Part shown: positions 33,300 to 43,008 of the stretch, one piece after another
Layout: each line of letters opens with the position of its first letter
Numbering within the stretch: position 1 is the stretch's first letter
DNA from: Macrothele yani
Taxonomy: Eukaryota; Arthropoda; Arachnida; Araneae; Macrothelidae
NCBI GenBank assembly: GCA_039090855.1
Contig: CM077005.1
Location: forward strand, 77,248,607 to 77,312,606
DNA length: 64,000 nucleotides
Reading direction: 5' to 3'
Program-made: the position numbers and the translations under genes
The notes under the pieces: model-generated
What the model was told of the DNA's origin: nothing
The model's database searches: none
What the model saw: the letters and a program-made list of their open reading frames with translations, nothing else

Positions 33300-33479
33300 T
33301 ATAACGAAGTAAATTTCTCCATCATTTCTGTCCACGCCAGGATTCGAACCCGGATCCCCTCATTCCGGAATAAGTCACTCTACCAATTGAGCTACGTGGA
33401 CGTTTTATTCTGATTCCTATCCGCCTTTATGTCGTGTGCGTCCTTCTGACAGGTACGTCACATCTCCTGGTACGTTACA
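33300..33479 (-). repeat. TRIM copy 1, 3' LTR
   Basis: 180 bp, differing from its partner at only a few positions. It contains a TATA-like ATAAAGG, AATAAA and the tRNA-like module. Copy 1 LTRs have an extra 17-bp start (TGTAACGTACCAGGAGA) ahead of the TGTGACGTACC start seen in copy 2. Confidence 0.9.
33330..33401 (-). other. tRNA-like module in TRIM 3' LTR
   Basis: 72 nt. Perfect 7-bp acceptor stem (GTCCACG/CGTGGAC), D arm GCTC...GAGT, perfect T loop TTCGAAT, Pol III A box TAGCTCAATTGG and B box GGTTCGAATCC. The anticodon arm is abnormal: the palindrome-like CTTATTCCGGAATGAG gives a 5-bp stem with a 6-nt loop (CCG would be in the anticodon position). So it is tRNA-like and probably not a working tRNA gene. 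Confidence 0.85.
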
Positions 33480-33512
33480 TCATCTCCCCCTTATTTTTTT
33501 TTATTTTTTTTT
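33480..33512 (-). other. Polypurine tract before the 3' LTR (TRIM copy 1)
   Basis: The minus strand reads a long A-rich run followed by AAGGGGGAGATGA immediately before the LTR, the expected plus-strand primer. Confidence 0.75.
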
Positions 33513-33615
33513 TTTCCGAAGTGCTGGAGAAGGGATTCTTTTATTTTTCCAATCTCGCGGGGTGGAAATAACATCACACCATTGCGAGATTTTGAACGGT
33601 CGGGTCATCCGGATA

Positions 33616-33627
33616 GTTCGGGCGCCA
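33616..33627 (-). promoter_or_regulatory. Primer-binding site, tRNA-Lys type (TRIM copy 1)
   Basis: TGGCGCCCGAAC on the minus strand, one base after the 5' LTR. It is complementary to the 3' end of tRNA-Lys(UUU) including CCA for 12 of 12 bases, then diverges. Confidence 0.88.
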
Positions 33628-33628
33628 T

Positions 33629-33808
33629 TATAACGAAGTAAATTTCTCCGTCATTTCTGTCCACGCCAGGATTCGAACCCGGATTCCCTCATTCCGGAAT
33701 AAGTCACTCTACCAATTGAGCTACGTGGACGTTTTATTCTGATTCCTATCTGCCTTTATGTCGTGTGCGTCCTTCTGACAGGTACGTCACATCTCCTGGT
33801 ACGTTACA
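33629..33808 (-). repeat. TRIM copy 1, 5' LTR
   Basis: 180 bp, nearly identical to 33300-33479. Near-identity of the two LTRs suggests a young insertion. Confidence 0.9.
33659..33730 (-). other. tRNA-like module in TRIM 5' LTR
   Basis: Same 72-nt module, one base different in the variable region. Both Pol III boxes intact. In the 5' LTR it could start a Pol III transcript reading into the element; no T4 terminator follows directly. Confidence 0.85.
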
Positions 33809-33989
33809 AATCTTAGATGCCCATTGGGTCGTTAAATCCTGAAACAATAAAAACTGTGTGTTCAATATTATTTTCATTGTTATAAATCTTTGTAAATGCA
33901 AATCAAATTTTATACATGATTTGAAATTTCTTCCTGCAACCCTAATATCTCCCTTGCGTTTTTAACATTCAGGAGAAATCTTGGGGCAG

Positions 33990-34205
33990 CTCACACTAAT
34001 GGAAAACACTAAACAAACAAAATTTATTTTAAAATGTGAATCCGTTTTTTGGTGTAAATATGACATGGATGGTAAGTCAGATAATATCCGAAAATTTGAA
34101 AATTTCTTCGTCCTGAAGGGGAATCGAATCCGCATCTCCCGGATAGTGCCCGAGTATGCTAACCACAACACCACTCAGAACGACCGAGTTTCAAGTTTCC
34201 GATTA
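33990..34205 (-). repeat. tRNA-derived SINE, family 4
   Basis: Minus-strand head with A-box-like GAGTGGTGTTGTGGTTAGCA (about 34165-34184) and B box GGATTCGATTCCCC (about 34120). The tail (GACTTACCATCCATGTCATA and onward) is shared with the fold-back at 34335-34512. Confidence 0.6.
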
Positions 34206-34334
34206 ATTTGAATATAAGCGTCACAAGATTCACTAGTCGAAGCAACCGGCATTCATGTTTTAGGGAATCTGGAGGTTCAAGAATTCTATCCCGTTATTGG
34301 CCGTAGGAGCAGATAAATCATGAATGGAATACGG

Positions 34335-34512
34335 GATTACACCATACAATAGAAATTTTGAAGATGTGAATCCATTTTTTGGTGTAAATATAACATGGAT
34401 ATTTTTTTTGAAGGGGAGGGTTCAACTTTTCACTTTTTTCGGATATTAGCTGACTTACCATCCATGTCATATTTACATCAGAAAATGGATTCACATCTTC
34501 AAAATTTGTGTT
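34335..34512. repeat. Fold-back element built from inverted SINE-4 tails
   Basis: Arms of about 68 bp starting GGATTACACCATACAA and ending with its inverse, with about 40 bp between. The arms carry the SINE-4 tail (GAATCCATTTTTTGGTGTAA). A related fold-back lies at about 55960-56085. It could be a MITE or an inverted SINE dimer. Confidence 0.75.
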
Positions 34513-34950
34513 GTATGGTGTAATCCAGTGTCATTCACGAAAATTAATTTGAATTGAACCTGCAGAAAACAAAACGAAAAAAAGAGGGAAGGATAGTTTG
34601 TAAAATGCCAAAACTTATAAAGCTCACGAAAACCAGGTCTACGCTTGCATGCTTCCATACAGCAGAAAGTAATAAATATAAGCATACAATGAAAAGCATA
34701 AGACGTGTTTGAAATGTAAAATAGCACGGATTGCATGCCATTCAGAAATCTGTTTCCTACCAACTGCGTGTAATAATAGGAGCACAGTCTAACAGATCAC
34801 CTTACATGGACGTAGCAAAACATTCGTCACGAAATTCCAGCAACTGTAATTACTCTTTAAGTTTTGTGGTGCTTCTATGAAATTTGTCAATAATTTTAAT
34901 CTTACTCTACGATACTCTAAATATCTCAATCGTGATATTAGCTTATTGAA
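34513..34950. other. No recognisable gene
   Basis: AT-rich; the overlapping minus-strand frames at 34491-34763 have no recognised domain. Confidence 0.5.
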
Positions 34951-34953
34951 CTA

Positions 34954-36379
34954 CACTGACGGAAAACAAAATCCCAACACCACGAAAAAATAGTTGTAGA
35001 GGAATGAAATGGCGGCAATACATTTGTATAGGTAACATATTTAATCGATTAAGGTTTCAAGATCACAGCTTAATGTAAGCGCGAGAAGAGCCATTTTAAA
35101 TGTGAAATGTTGGTACATTAATAACCGGTGTAACCGCCAGAATGTTGAATGCAAGCACGCAAACGTTCATGCATTGCGTCGTACAGGTGCTGGATGTCAG
35201 TTTGTGGGATGGAGTTCCATGCCTGTTGCACTTGGTCGGTCAATACAGGGACGGTTAATGCTGGTTGGGGGTGACGCTGGAGTTGTCGTCCAATGATGTC
35301 CCATACGTGCTCGACTGGTGAAAGATCTGGTGACCTAGCAGGCCACGGCAACATGTCTACACTCTGTAGAGCATGTTGGGTTACAACAGCGGTATGCGGG
35401 CGAGCGTTATCCCGTTGGAAAACACCCCCTGGAATGCTGTTCATGAATGGCAGCACAACAGGTTGAATCACCAGACCGACGTACAACTGTGCCGTCAGGG
35501 TGCGTGGGATAACCACGAGAGTGTTCCTGCTGTCATAGGAAATTGCTCCCCAGACCATAACTCCAGGTGTAGGTCCAGTGTGTCTCGGCCACAGACAGGT
35601 TGGTTGCAGGCGCTCACCTGGCCTCCTTCTAACCAACACACTGCCATCACTGGCACCCAGGCAGAACCGGCTTTCATCAGAAAACACAACAGATCTCCAC
35701 TCCGTCCTCCAATGAGCTCTAGCTTGACACCACTGACGTCACAAACGGCAGTGGTTTCGAGTAAGTGGAATGCACGCTACAGGGCGTCTGGCTCGGAGCT
35801 GTCCTTCAAGTAACCGATTTGTAACAGTTCGTTGTGTCACTGTGGTTGCAACTGCAGGTCGAATTGCTGCCGCAGACGCGGTACGATGCGCCACGGCCAT
35901 ACGCCGTACACGGAGATCTTCCCTCTCAGTAGTGCCACGTGGCCGGCCGGAACCCTGTCTTCTTGAAGCAGCACCTCCCCTTGACCACCGCGGCCAACAA
36001 TCATGCACCGTGGCTACATTCCTGCCAAGTCGTTCTGCAATATTGCGGAACGAAAATCCACCTTCTCGTAGCCCTATTACACGACCTCGTTCAAACTCCG
36101 TGAGCTGTTGATAATGGCTTCTTTGTCTTCTTAAAGGTATTCTTGACTAACTTCAACACACTATGTCGAATCTTAACGACAACTAACGCTCACGAACGTT
36201 GCAGCGCGTATTTACAGCAAACCTGCTTTGCATGTTCCGAGGGGCGCTACTAGCGCCACACGTATGCGCCGAGCGCGAAATTTGCATAGACGTCATCTTA
36301 CAGATGTACTCTCACCGCCTACCAACTGTCATTTATCTAACACAACCCTCCTTGGTGTTGGGATTTTTTTCCGTCAGTG
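34954..36379 (-). mobile_element. Tc1-like transposon, family G, copy 1
   Basis: 1.43 kb, TA at 34952-34953 and 36380-36381, ends CACTGACGGAAAA...CCCAACACCA and inverse. Same family as 43454-44876 on the other strand. Confidence 0.93.
35118..36140 (-). pseudogene. Tc1-like transposase, family G: DDE intact, start lost and one stop
   Basis: Compared with the sister gene at 43694, the start ATG is ATA here (36138-36140) and one in-frame TGA stands at 35739-35741 just upstream of RQWCQARAHWR. Otherwise the frame is open for about 340 codons. Helix-turn-helix at the N-terminus (LTEFERGRVIGLREGGFS), then VMFSDESRF-type first Asp, FQRDNARPH second Asp and SPDLSPVEHVWD Glu, with 32 residues between the last two. 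It ends GGYTGY. Catalytically complete, so two point changes separate it from an open gene. Confidence 0.9.
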
Positions 36380-36381
36380 TA

Positions 36382-37540
36382 TATAGCGGTAAAAAAATGT
36401 TGTAGCTACGATTTCGAAACTTCAATAGGATAATAGAATCACTCAGTAAAAATTGTGAAAGTCTTCCGTTTTCTTTTCTTTTCTTTTTTTTTTTATAGCG
36501 GGCGACAGAGTTACGATGGTGTTTCAAGTAGAGACAGGATTCATTCATTAGCTTATCTCAAAAGTGGTTAAACAGTTCATTTCGCTAAAGCGAAATGAAC
36601 TGTTACCCAAAATTTAGAAATCAGCTACAATTTGAGCATGCTTGGGATTTGGCATGTATTTCTAATAAATCAATCCAATAAGCTATGTGATTGTTTTCAA
36701 ATATAACAAAAAAAGGAAAGCCGGCTAAAAATATTTACAAATATCTATTATTTTACTTTTCTCCTCCCCTCCAACATGACTATTCTGAAAGTTTCCAAAA
36801 TTACTTCAGAATTTGTCAAATTCTGCACCTTAAAAGTGCGCATTATTATTTAAGCAAAAATATTGAGCTTCAATTTAAAAAAAACTTATTTAAGCAAAAA
36901 ATAATAATAAACTTAAATAAGAATATCTTATTGAAATCAAAAACGTGGTCTGTTAAGTTTTTTCACATTTTCTTCTTTTCATTTATCTATTTACTTATTC
37001 GCTTTCCTTTTGCTGCTGATGTTATTAAGAAATCGTAATTTTTTTAATTGCCTTTAGCATGAATGCTGGTTCCACTCCTAGAAGGAACTCATAACGATAC
37101 ATCACAGAGTAAAGCATAACCACACCATATGATTTTCAGTGCAAACCCACCAAATTGCTATTTGCATAACACCGATTCTGTTTGTTTGGACTTCTGGAAA
37201 TTAGGAAAGATCTGGATACTTCTGGAAATCAGGAGAGATATCCCTCGTATCCAAAATTTATCACAGAGAAAAGCTGCCTACTGCGGATATCACAAAAAGC
37301 TGCTTTGCACCTGTACTCACGTCTGATAGGCAGCAACAATTCAATAATTCCTTGTGCGCTAAAAAAACAGCTGCTAGATGTTTCGGTAATAGTCTGTCTT
37401 CTTGCTCTGTGATTAAACTCTCCTGTGGCCAACAAAGTTCTTCTTAGCAACAGTTTAAGGCACTGCATTTAGAGATCAATCTGAATTCTACCCTGAGTGA
37501 CAGTACAACGAACCTCACAAGCACCTCATGAAAATGATCA
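36382..37540. other. AT-rich stretch, no recognisable gene
   Basis: A small palindrome TTTCGCTAAAGCGAAA lies near 36580-36596. The plus-strand frame 36691-37038 is low-complexity and unrecognised. Confidence 0.5.
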
Positions 37541-37544
37541 GATG

Positions 37545-37850
37545 CAGAGGATTTTAGGAAGGGAGTGTCTGACCCCAGGTCTTAAACAACCCTTAGAAAT
37601 AGGAATCTAGGAGATTTGGGCTAAGAGTGCCCGATAGGAAAGTGACACGGAAGCGAAGTAGAAAGGGGGAGGAAGACGTCCTTATTTATTACCGGGGGCC
37701 AATACTCGGGGTCCGACGGCTTAACGTACCCGTCCGACGCACGACGGATGTTTAGTGGATCAAGCGTTCGTACCTGCCAGGGATCAAACCTGAGGTCCTT
37801 TCCGTGGCAGTCACGAACGTTGCCCACTAGGCTCACGGCCATGGGGTATG
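37545..37850 (-). repeat. tRNA-derived SINE, family 1
   Basis: Inverse of 1495-1825: tail TGATCAGATGCAGAGGATTTT at the left, body with GGGGTCCGACGGCTTAACGT, head with a decayed A box near 37830 and B box near 37780. It abuts the Tc1 fragment that starts at 37860. Confidence 0.75.
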
Positions 37851-37859
37851 GGAGCAGAA

Positions 37860-38585
37860 GAGCCACCAGAGTGCCTTTGTTAACACCACGACATCGGACA
37901 CAGCGCCTCATCTGAGCTCGTGAACACTGTAATTGAACTCTGGAAAACTGGCAACATGTGGCGTGATCCGATGAATCAAGCAGCCAGTTATTACGATTTG
38001 ATGGTAGGGTTTGGGTGTGGAGTAGACCCAATGAGGCCATGGACCCAAGCTGTCAACAAGGCATTGTGCAAGATGGTGGTGGTTCCATACATGTGTGGGA
38101 TGGTCTTTACGTGGCAGAGTTTGGATCTCTGGTCCTCGTAAACACGTCATTAACCGGTAATCGCTTTGTTGCTCTGATAGGTGACCATTTGCAGCCCTTC
38201 GTGGACTTCGTGTACCCCAACAACGAAGGGATTTTCCAAGAGGACAGTGCACCATGACATCGGGCCCAAGTTGATCAGAACTGGTTCGAGAAGCATTCTG
38301 GACAGTTCCAACGGATGGTGTGGCCACTACGTTTGCCCGACATGAACCCAATAGAGCACTTATGGGACGTGGTGGAAAGGCCCATTCGCACCCAAGATCC
38401 TGCACCTACAAATACCAGGGAACTGTGGACAGCTGTTGACTGTTCAGACTGCATAGCTCAACATCTCTCCAGAAGTTCTCCGGCCACTCGTGTATTTGAT
38501 TCAACGTCGAGTTGATGCACTTTGCTGGACTAGAGGAGATCCTACACGATACTAGGTAAGTATCCTATGACTTTTGACACTTCGG
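37860..38585 (+). pseudogene. Tc1-like transposase fragment, family E-like, 5' part missing
   Basis: Starts inside the DDE domain: AREHCNWTLENWQHVAWSDE (first Asp, about 37950), then GGGSIHVWDGLY, FQEDSAP (second Asp, about 38235), LPDMNPIEHLWD (Glu, about 38340), 36 residues apart. It resembles the 20001-21027 protein. The right terminus may be GACTTTTGACACTTC near 38570. Everything upstream is absent at the SINE border. Confidence 0.75.
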
Positions 38586-39295
38586 TCCATGGTGCTATAA
38601 CCAGTATGTGTTCGGACTGCTCTCCTATTGAAATGAAGTCCAGTGTTTTCTGGCAAACGATGTGACAGTTGGTCTACCCTACCTATTTGATGGTTAACAT
38701 CAGTGTAGAGAATAATGAGTCTGTAGTTCTCAAAATACGTCTCGACTATTTATACATTTCCATTCGTGCAACAAATCAATTTTGTTCACGTCGCTGGCAT
38801 TCCAACCGAGTGCTGATATTTTCCCCGACAAAATAAAAAAATATGTAAGTATAATTTTAAAATATATTTAAATGCTGAGGGGTGAAGTTTTGAAATCATG
38901 TTCATAACTCTAAAATGAAAATATCCACTTCTATCAAAGTCATTGAAATCCTAACATCATTGTCACCATAAAAATCATTCAATGCACTACTATTCGTGGT
39001 TTCTGGCTCAACTATCCATAAAAGGACTCAAATGGCGTCGGCTTCCTGTTCAGTCATATGTTGAAAATTTCCAAGGATGTCAGTGTCTTCCTTAATTGCA
39101 CTGTTGCGGATATCCTGTAGTGATATTTCTCATTTACTTCCTGTATTACAACTGTGAGTCAAACTTTCGTTCCGTTTTGAACTACACGATGTTGGGCCTC
39201 CATATCTGTGTGAGACGAGCTCCAGCGTCGTCTAGATACCGAGATGACATGGAACACACGCGGCACATGACGTGCATTTGGTACGGAGCCACATT
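38586..39295. other. No recognisable gene
   Basis: AT-rich sequence without domains or termini that I can identify. Confidence 0.45.
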
Positions 39296-39299
39296 GTGT

Positions 39300-40360
39300 T
39301 ATCAGGTGAGCAGAACGACGGAGGTCGATAAACATGCTCTTCGAGGGCTCCTACACCATTATTGGAGAAAAGGGTTGGACGCGGCAGCTGCAGTGAGAAA
39401 AGTTTATGCTGCTGAAGAAGGAAATAGTGGGCAGCAGCACTACAGTAAAATGGTTCCGGCGTTTCAATACTAGGGGCATCAATCTCATAGACAAGCAGAG
39501 GTCAGGACCTCCAACGACCACCAAGAGTGACACACTTCTAGAAGCTGGGACAGCGAACGCCATGGCCACTACACAACAATTGATAGATTATGTGGTATCT
39601 TCCTAATCCACCATCGTTCATCACCTGTACCAGATTGGTTTCTCCTGCAGGCACCATCGAATAGGTCTTCGTGGATTGACACCCCAGCCGGCGGGAGGTG
39701 TCGTCCTCTGTCAGAGATTGCTGACAAATCCACAAGACGATGGGTTTTGGCGTCGTATCATCACAAATGATGATAAATGGATATTCCTACCTTATTCTAC
39801 CACCGGGAGCCATTGGCGGAAGCCACGTCTGGAAATACCGACAGTGGTGCAAAGAGAGGGGTTCGAGAGGAAAGTTATGCTGTGCATTTAGTGGAATTGT
39901 GAGGATTCTGTGTTCTGGGAACTCGTGCCAGATGATAAGGCTATGGTCGGGAACATCTATGCCGAAAAAATGCAGAGGATCCATGATTCTCTGCACCAAT
40001 GCTATTCAGTGATCATGAATAGAAAGCCTGCGTTGCTGCAAGTGGATAATACCCAGTGTCACACCTCCAAAATTGTCCACCGAAAACTACAAGAATTGGA
40101 TGAGGTTGAGATCGCACCCATCTTCCATACAGTCCGCAGTCCGGAACTTGCCCCGCCAGACTAACGACTGTTCCGCTCCATGACACATTTCTTACAAGAA
40201 CGACACTTCGCTTCAGTGTTGGATGGAGAATCTGGCATCTGAGAGTTTCTGTCTTCGAAACCAACCGAGTGGTACGGCCAAGAGATAGTGGTACGGCCAA
40301 GAGATCGTGGTTCTGGTGAACCGTTGGCAAAGGGCTATAGGAAACAACTGCATGTATTTT
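39300..40360 (+). pseudogene. Mariner transposase, nearly continuous
   Basis: Helix-turn-helix start (ALRGLLHHYWRKGLDAAAAV, 39330-39400), linker TTVKWFRRFNTRGINLIDKQ, then catalytic blocks: IITNDDKWIF (first Asp, about 39770), LLQVDNTQCH (second Asp, about 40045) and RSPELAPPD (third Asp, about 40155), a D-D-D triad as in mariners. About 37 residues separate the last two. Frame changes near 39470 and 39890 and a stop at 39604. The gene stops soon after the third Asp, so the C-terminus is decayed. No clear inverted repeats found. Confidence 0.8.
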
Positions 40361-40746
40361 GCTACATAATTAGGGGATCATGTATGGCTTTTTTGCATCA
40401 TTAAACATTTTACCTGCAAAGAGGACAAACGTTTGACCCACCTTGGTACATAGAATTACTCGCTGGATTTCTGCGAAAGAATGCATTTAAGTCTAAAGTT
40501 TTTCTGATAGCAATTAGTGCTTGAGTTCTAAATATTGAGCCCTCCTTCTCTTCAGCTCATAATGCTTCGTACTGATGGAAACCATGTTTTGGTGTGCCCT
40601 ATTCTTTGAATCACATTTGTGATCTCTTAATCTTGTGGTCAAAGCTTTTTAGGTTCTGACATACGACACACAGATCACTTGATTTGTTATTGCGCCATCA
40701 TCGAGAGGTAAGTTGGGGAGGTAAGTCTGGTAGAACGGTGAAACTA
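40361..40746. other. No recognisable gene
   Basis: Nothing recognised between the mariner relic and the next Tc1. Confidence 0.5.
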
Positions 40747-42340
40747 CACTGCCTAAAAGAATTAGGGGAATAAGGAAAATCACGTGCGACTGGCGTTGTT
40801 GAAGGTAAAATATAATTTTTTATATGAGATACAGTAGAATATTCAGTAGTATGTGTTAGAAAAAGCATATTAGCAAACTTTTATGCAATATTACTATTTA
40901 ATGCACATGATGCGATATGCTCTACAACAACATGCATATCTGCACGACATGGGAAAATGACACTTTGAAGATGGTAAATGACCTCTGGTAGGATGTGTGG
41001 TCCCTTATCACAGGTCAGTTATCACCTTCAGAAGTCTATTTTTCTTCAAAACATCAATTCATGCCACACAAGATTTTAAGAACATCAATTCCATGCCACA
41101 CAGGTGTGAACGCTGTACACCTATCTGGCACGAAATTGATGAGGTTATCGAGGAGGTTTTAAGGATATCTACCTCGTCGATAACCTTATCAATGAGAGCA
41201 GTCTCCAGTTCACGAAGAGTCAACGAAAGTGCCGGCCGAGCTGCAATGCGCCTGCCAATGCGTCTGCCAAGTGCATTCCAGGCACGCTCGATTGGAGTTA
41301 AGTCAAAGGAGTATGCTGGCCACTCCATAAGCTCGATTCCCTCCTCTTGAAGTATGTTGTCCACTAGCCAAACTCTATGAGGTAAAGCGTTATCGTCCAT
41401 GAAAACGAACGAATCACCGACGGCTATAGTATACGGCATGACAATAGGTCTGAAAATCTCGTCTCTATATCTCTGGGCGGTCAGACTGTCGTTTCTGATG
41501 ACGTATTAGTCTGTACGTCCACCGATACCGCCAATCCATGTCCGCCGTAATTTGATATTGTCCTTCACAAAAGCTGGGTTATTTCGTGTCCTGGTTGCCT
41601 CCAGATAAGAACTCTTGGATTCAGGCTCCAGACTGAATATCGGCCTGTTAGAGAAGAGAACTTAACTCCACTCGTCGTATCCCCAAGCACAATATTCCTC
41701 AGCCCAGTTTCCACAGGCCGTACGGTGTTTTGCGCATACCATTGGTCTATGTGCACAAAGGCCACTTTGGTGAAGGCTATTGTGAATAGTTTTAGTTGAC
41801 AACCTACTTCCTGTTGACACGGGAAGCTCTCGCTGGAGCTGAGTAGCATTTTTCTTTCTGTTCCGACAGGCTGTTAACAACATATATCGATCGTCCCTTG
41901 CTGTAGTTGCTTGTGGGAGGCCTTGACCTTGTCTTCTTCCAGCACTATTCGAACCCTGAAATCTTGTTCAATGTCGGGAAATGACACTTCGTGACACTCC
42001 AGTGGTTTCTGCTGCCACCCGATGTGTTTGACCTGCTTCCAGCCTGCCAATAGATCTTCACGCCATTGATTCCAGTAAATCATGCTGTAGAGACATCGTT
42101 CGAAACGAAATGTCACAATAAACACGGAAGGATAAGGGAGATCTCCTGGAAAACCTTCGTTCTTATCGCAATCTGTGATTCGTGTATTAGGACGTCACAG
42201 ACACTAATTTGCATAAGGATATACATGATTCGGCTGTCTGAGTGACAGACTTGCATTTTCCATTTTTCGTTAAGTTATCACATGGTTTGCTTGCAGAATA
42301 TCGCCAAAGTCACATGCTTCCGTAATTATTTTGAGCAGTA
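40747..42340 (-). mobile_element. Tc1-like transposon, family H
   Basis: About 1.59 kb. Left end CACTGCCTAAAAGAATTAGGGG after TA (40745-40746); right end TAATTATTTTGAGCAGTA before TA (42341-42342), an imperfect inverse (about 15 of 18). Contains one decayed minus-strand transposase. Confidence 0.75.
41059..42090 (-). pseudogene. Tc1-like transposase, family H, degraded
   Basis: From the N-terminus: IGRLEAGQTHRVAAETTGVS (helix-turn-helix, about 42000-42060), DDRYMLLTACRNRKKNATQL (41840-41890), STKTIHNSLHQSGLCAHRP (41750-41800), a first catalytic block where FTDES is changed to SNRPIF (about 41650), FVFMDDNALPH (second Asp, about 41400) and SFDLTPIERAWNALG (Glu, about 41290), 34 residues apart. 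Stops and frameshifts. Short repeats at 41050-41100 and a 17-bp inverted repeat at about 41140-41190 lie in its 3' part. Confidence 0.8.
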
Positions 42341-42417
42341 TACTTAATTCTGGGTGACACAGGTTCACTATTTTTTCACTATTTAGTGTTTCACTATCTG
42401 TTGATCACTCATTCACT

Positions 42418-42580
42418 TGTGACGTACCTACCAGCAGGACGCACACGACATAAAAGGCAGATAGGATTCAGAATAAACGTCCGCGTAGCTCAATTGGTAG
42501 AGTGACTTATTCCGGAATGAGGGGATCCGGGTTCGAATCCTGGCGTGGACAGAAATGACGGAGAAATTTACTTCGTTATA
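42418..42580 (+). repeat. TRIM copy 2, 5' LTR
   Basis: 163 bp. TATA-like ATAAAAGG at 42450-42457, AATAAA at 42472-42477, then the tRNA-like module from 42479, and a 3' part GAGAAATTTACTTCGTTATA. Confidence 0.9.
42479..42550 (+). other. tRNA-like module in TRIM copy 2, 5' LTR
   Basis: 72 nt with acceptor GTCCGCG/CGTGGAC (one G-U pair), A box TAGCTCAATTGG, B box GGTTCGAATCC, and the same irregular anticodon arm as in copy 1. Confidence 0.85.
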
Positions 42581-42581
42581 A

Positions 42582-42593
42582 TGGCGCCCGAAC
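42582..42593 (+). promoter_or_regulatory. Primer-binding site, tRNA-Lys type (TRIM copy 2)
   Basis: TGGCGCCCGAAC, one base after the 5' LTR, identical to copy 1. Confidence 0.88.
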
Positions 42594-42825
42594 ATTTCAG
42601 GATGATCCGACCGTTCAAAATCTCGCATTATTGTGATGTTCTTTCCACACCGCGAGATAGGAAAAATCAGAGAATCTCATCTCCAGCGCTTCTCAAAATA
42701 AATGTGTGTGACGTTGCAATCCACACACCAGATTGACTGGGAGTTCTCAAGTGCACGTTCTACAGTGGATGGCTGCCTGCAACGATTCATGGTCACGGCT
42801 GACCGGTGGGCCATGCCCCGGCCCT

Positions 42826-42843
42826 CTTTCGGGGTGGGGGAGA
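42826..42843 (+). other. Polypurine tract before the 3' LTR (TRIM copy 2)
   Basis: GGGGTGGGGGAGA-type tract ends directly at the 3' LTR start. Confidence 0.7.
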
Positions 42844-43008
42844 TGTGACGTACCTGCCAGCAGGACGCACACGACATAAAAGGCAGATAGGATTCAGAAT
42901 AAACGTCCGCGTAGCTCAATTGGTAGAGTGACTTATTCCGGAATGAGGGGATCCGGGTTCAAATCCTGTGGCCTGGACAGAAATGACAGAGAAATTTACT
43001 TCGTTATA
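42844..43008 (+). repeat. TRIM copy 2, 3' LTR
   Basis: 165 bp, nearly identical to the 5' LTR. It differs by a 2-bp insertion and a base change in the tRNA-like module's T arm and acceptor stem. Confidence 0.9.
42905..42978 (+). other. tRNA-like module in TRIM copy 2, 3' LTR
   Basis: 74 nt; B box changed to GGTTCAAATCC and the 3' acceptor strand disrupted (CCTGTGGCCTGGAC). Confidence 0.8.

Larger units (their letters stand above)
33300..33808 (-). mobile_element. TRIM (miniature LTR retroelement), copy 1
   Basis: 509 bp, no coding capacity. Two 180-bp LTRs (33300-33479, 33629-33808) flank only 149 bp. On the minus strand the LTRs run TGTAACG ... TTATA. A primer-binding site follows the 5' LTR after one base, and a purine tract precedes the 3' LTR. 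The 4-bp target duplication is perfect: read on the minus strand, GATT at 33812-33809 and GATT at 33299-33296. Each LTR carries a tRNA-like module. With no gag or pol it must use enzymes from an autonomous LTR element. Same family as 42418-43008. Confidence 0.9.
33135..33850 (+). repeat. tRNA-derived SINE, family 3, interrupted by a TRIM
   Basis: Head with A box TGGCCGAATGGTTAGA (about 33152) and B-box-like TGTTCGAGC (about 33193), body to 33299. The TRIM at 33300-33808 splits it, and the sequence resumes at 33809 after the duplicated AATC. The SINE's own 3' end is not certain. Confidence 0.5.
42418..43008 (+). mobile_element. TRIM (miniature LTR retroelement), copy 2
   Basis: 591 bp: LTRs 42418-42580 and 42844-43008, internal 263 bp with no open frame. 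The target duplication CACT is perfect (42414-42417 and 43009-43012). PBS, purine tract and tRNA-like modules sit as in copy 1. The internal part is longer than in copy 1 and includes a segment around 42700-42840 absent there. The LTRs start TGTGACG and end TTATA. Confidence 0.9.

Noticed and set aside
33330..33401. Genuine tRNA gene
   Set aside because: It sits inside an LTR in four copies, and the anticodon arm cannot form the standard 7-nt loop. Kept as tRNA-like module.
34491..34763. Minus-strand frame rich in Phe/Cys as a membrane protein
   Set aside because: Arises from low-complexity AT-rich sequence; two overlapping frames look equally hydrophobic.
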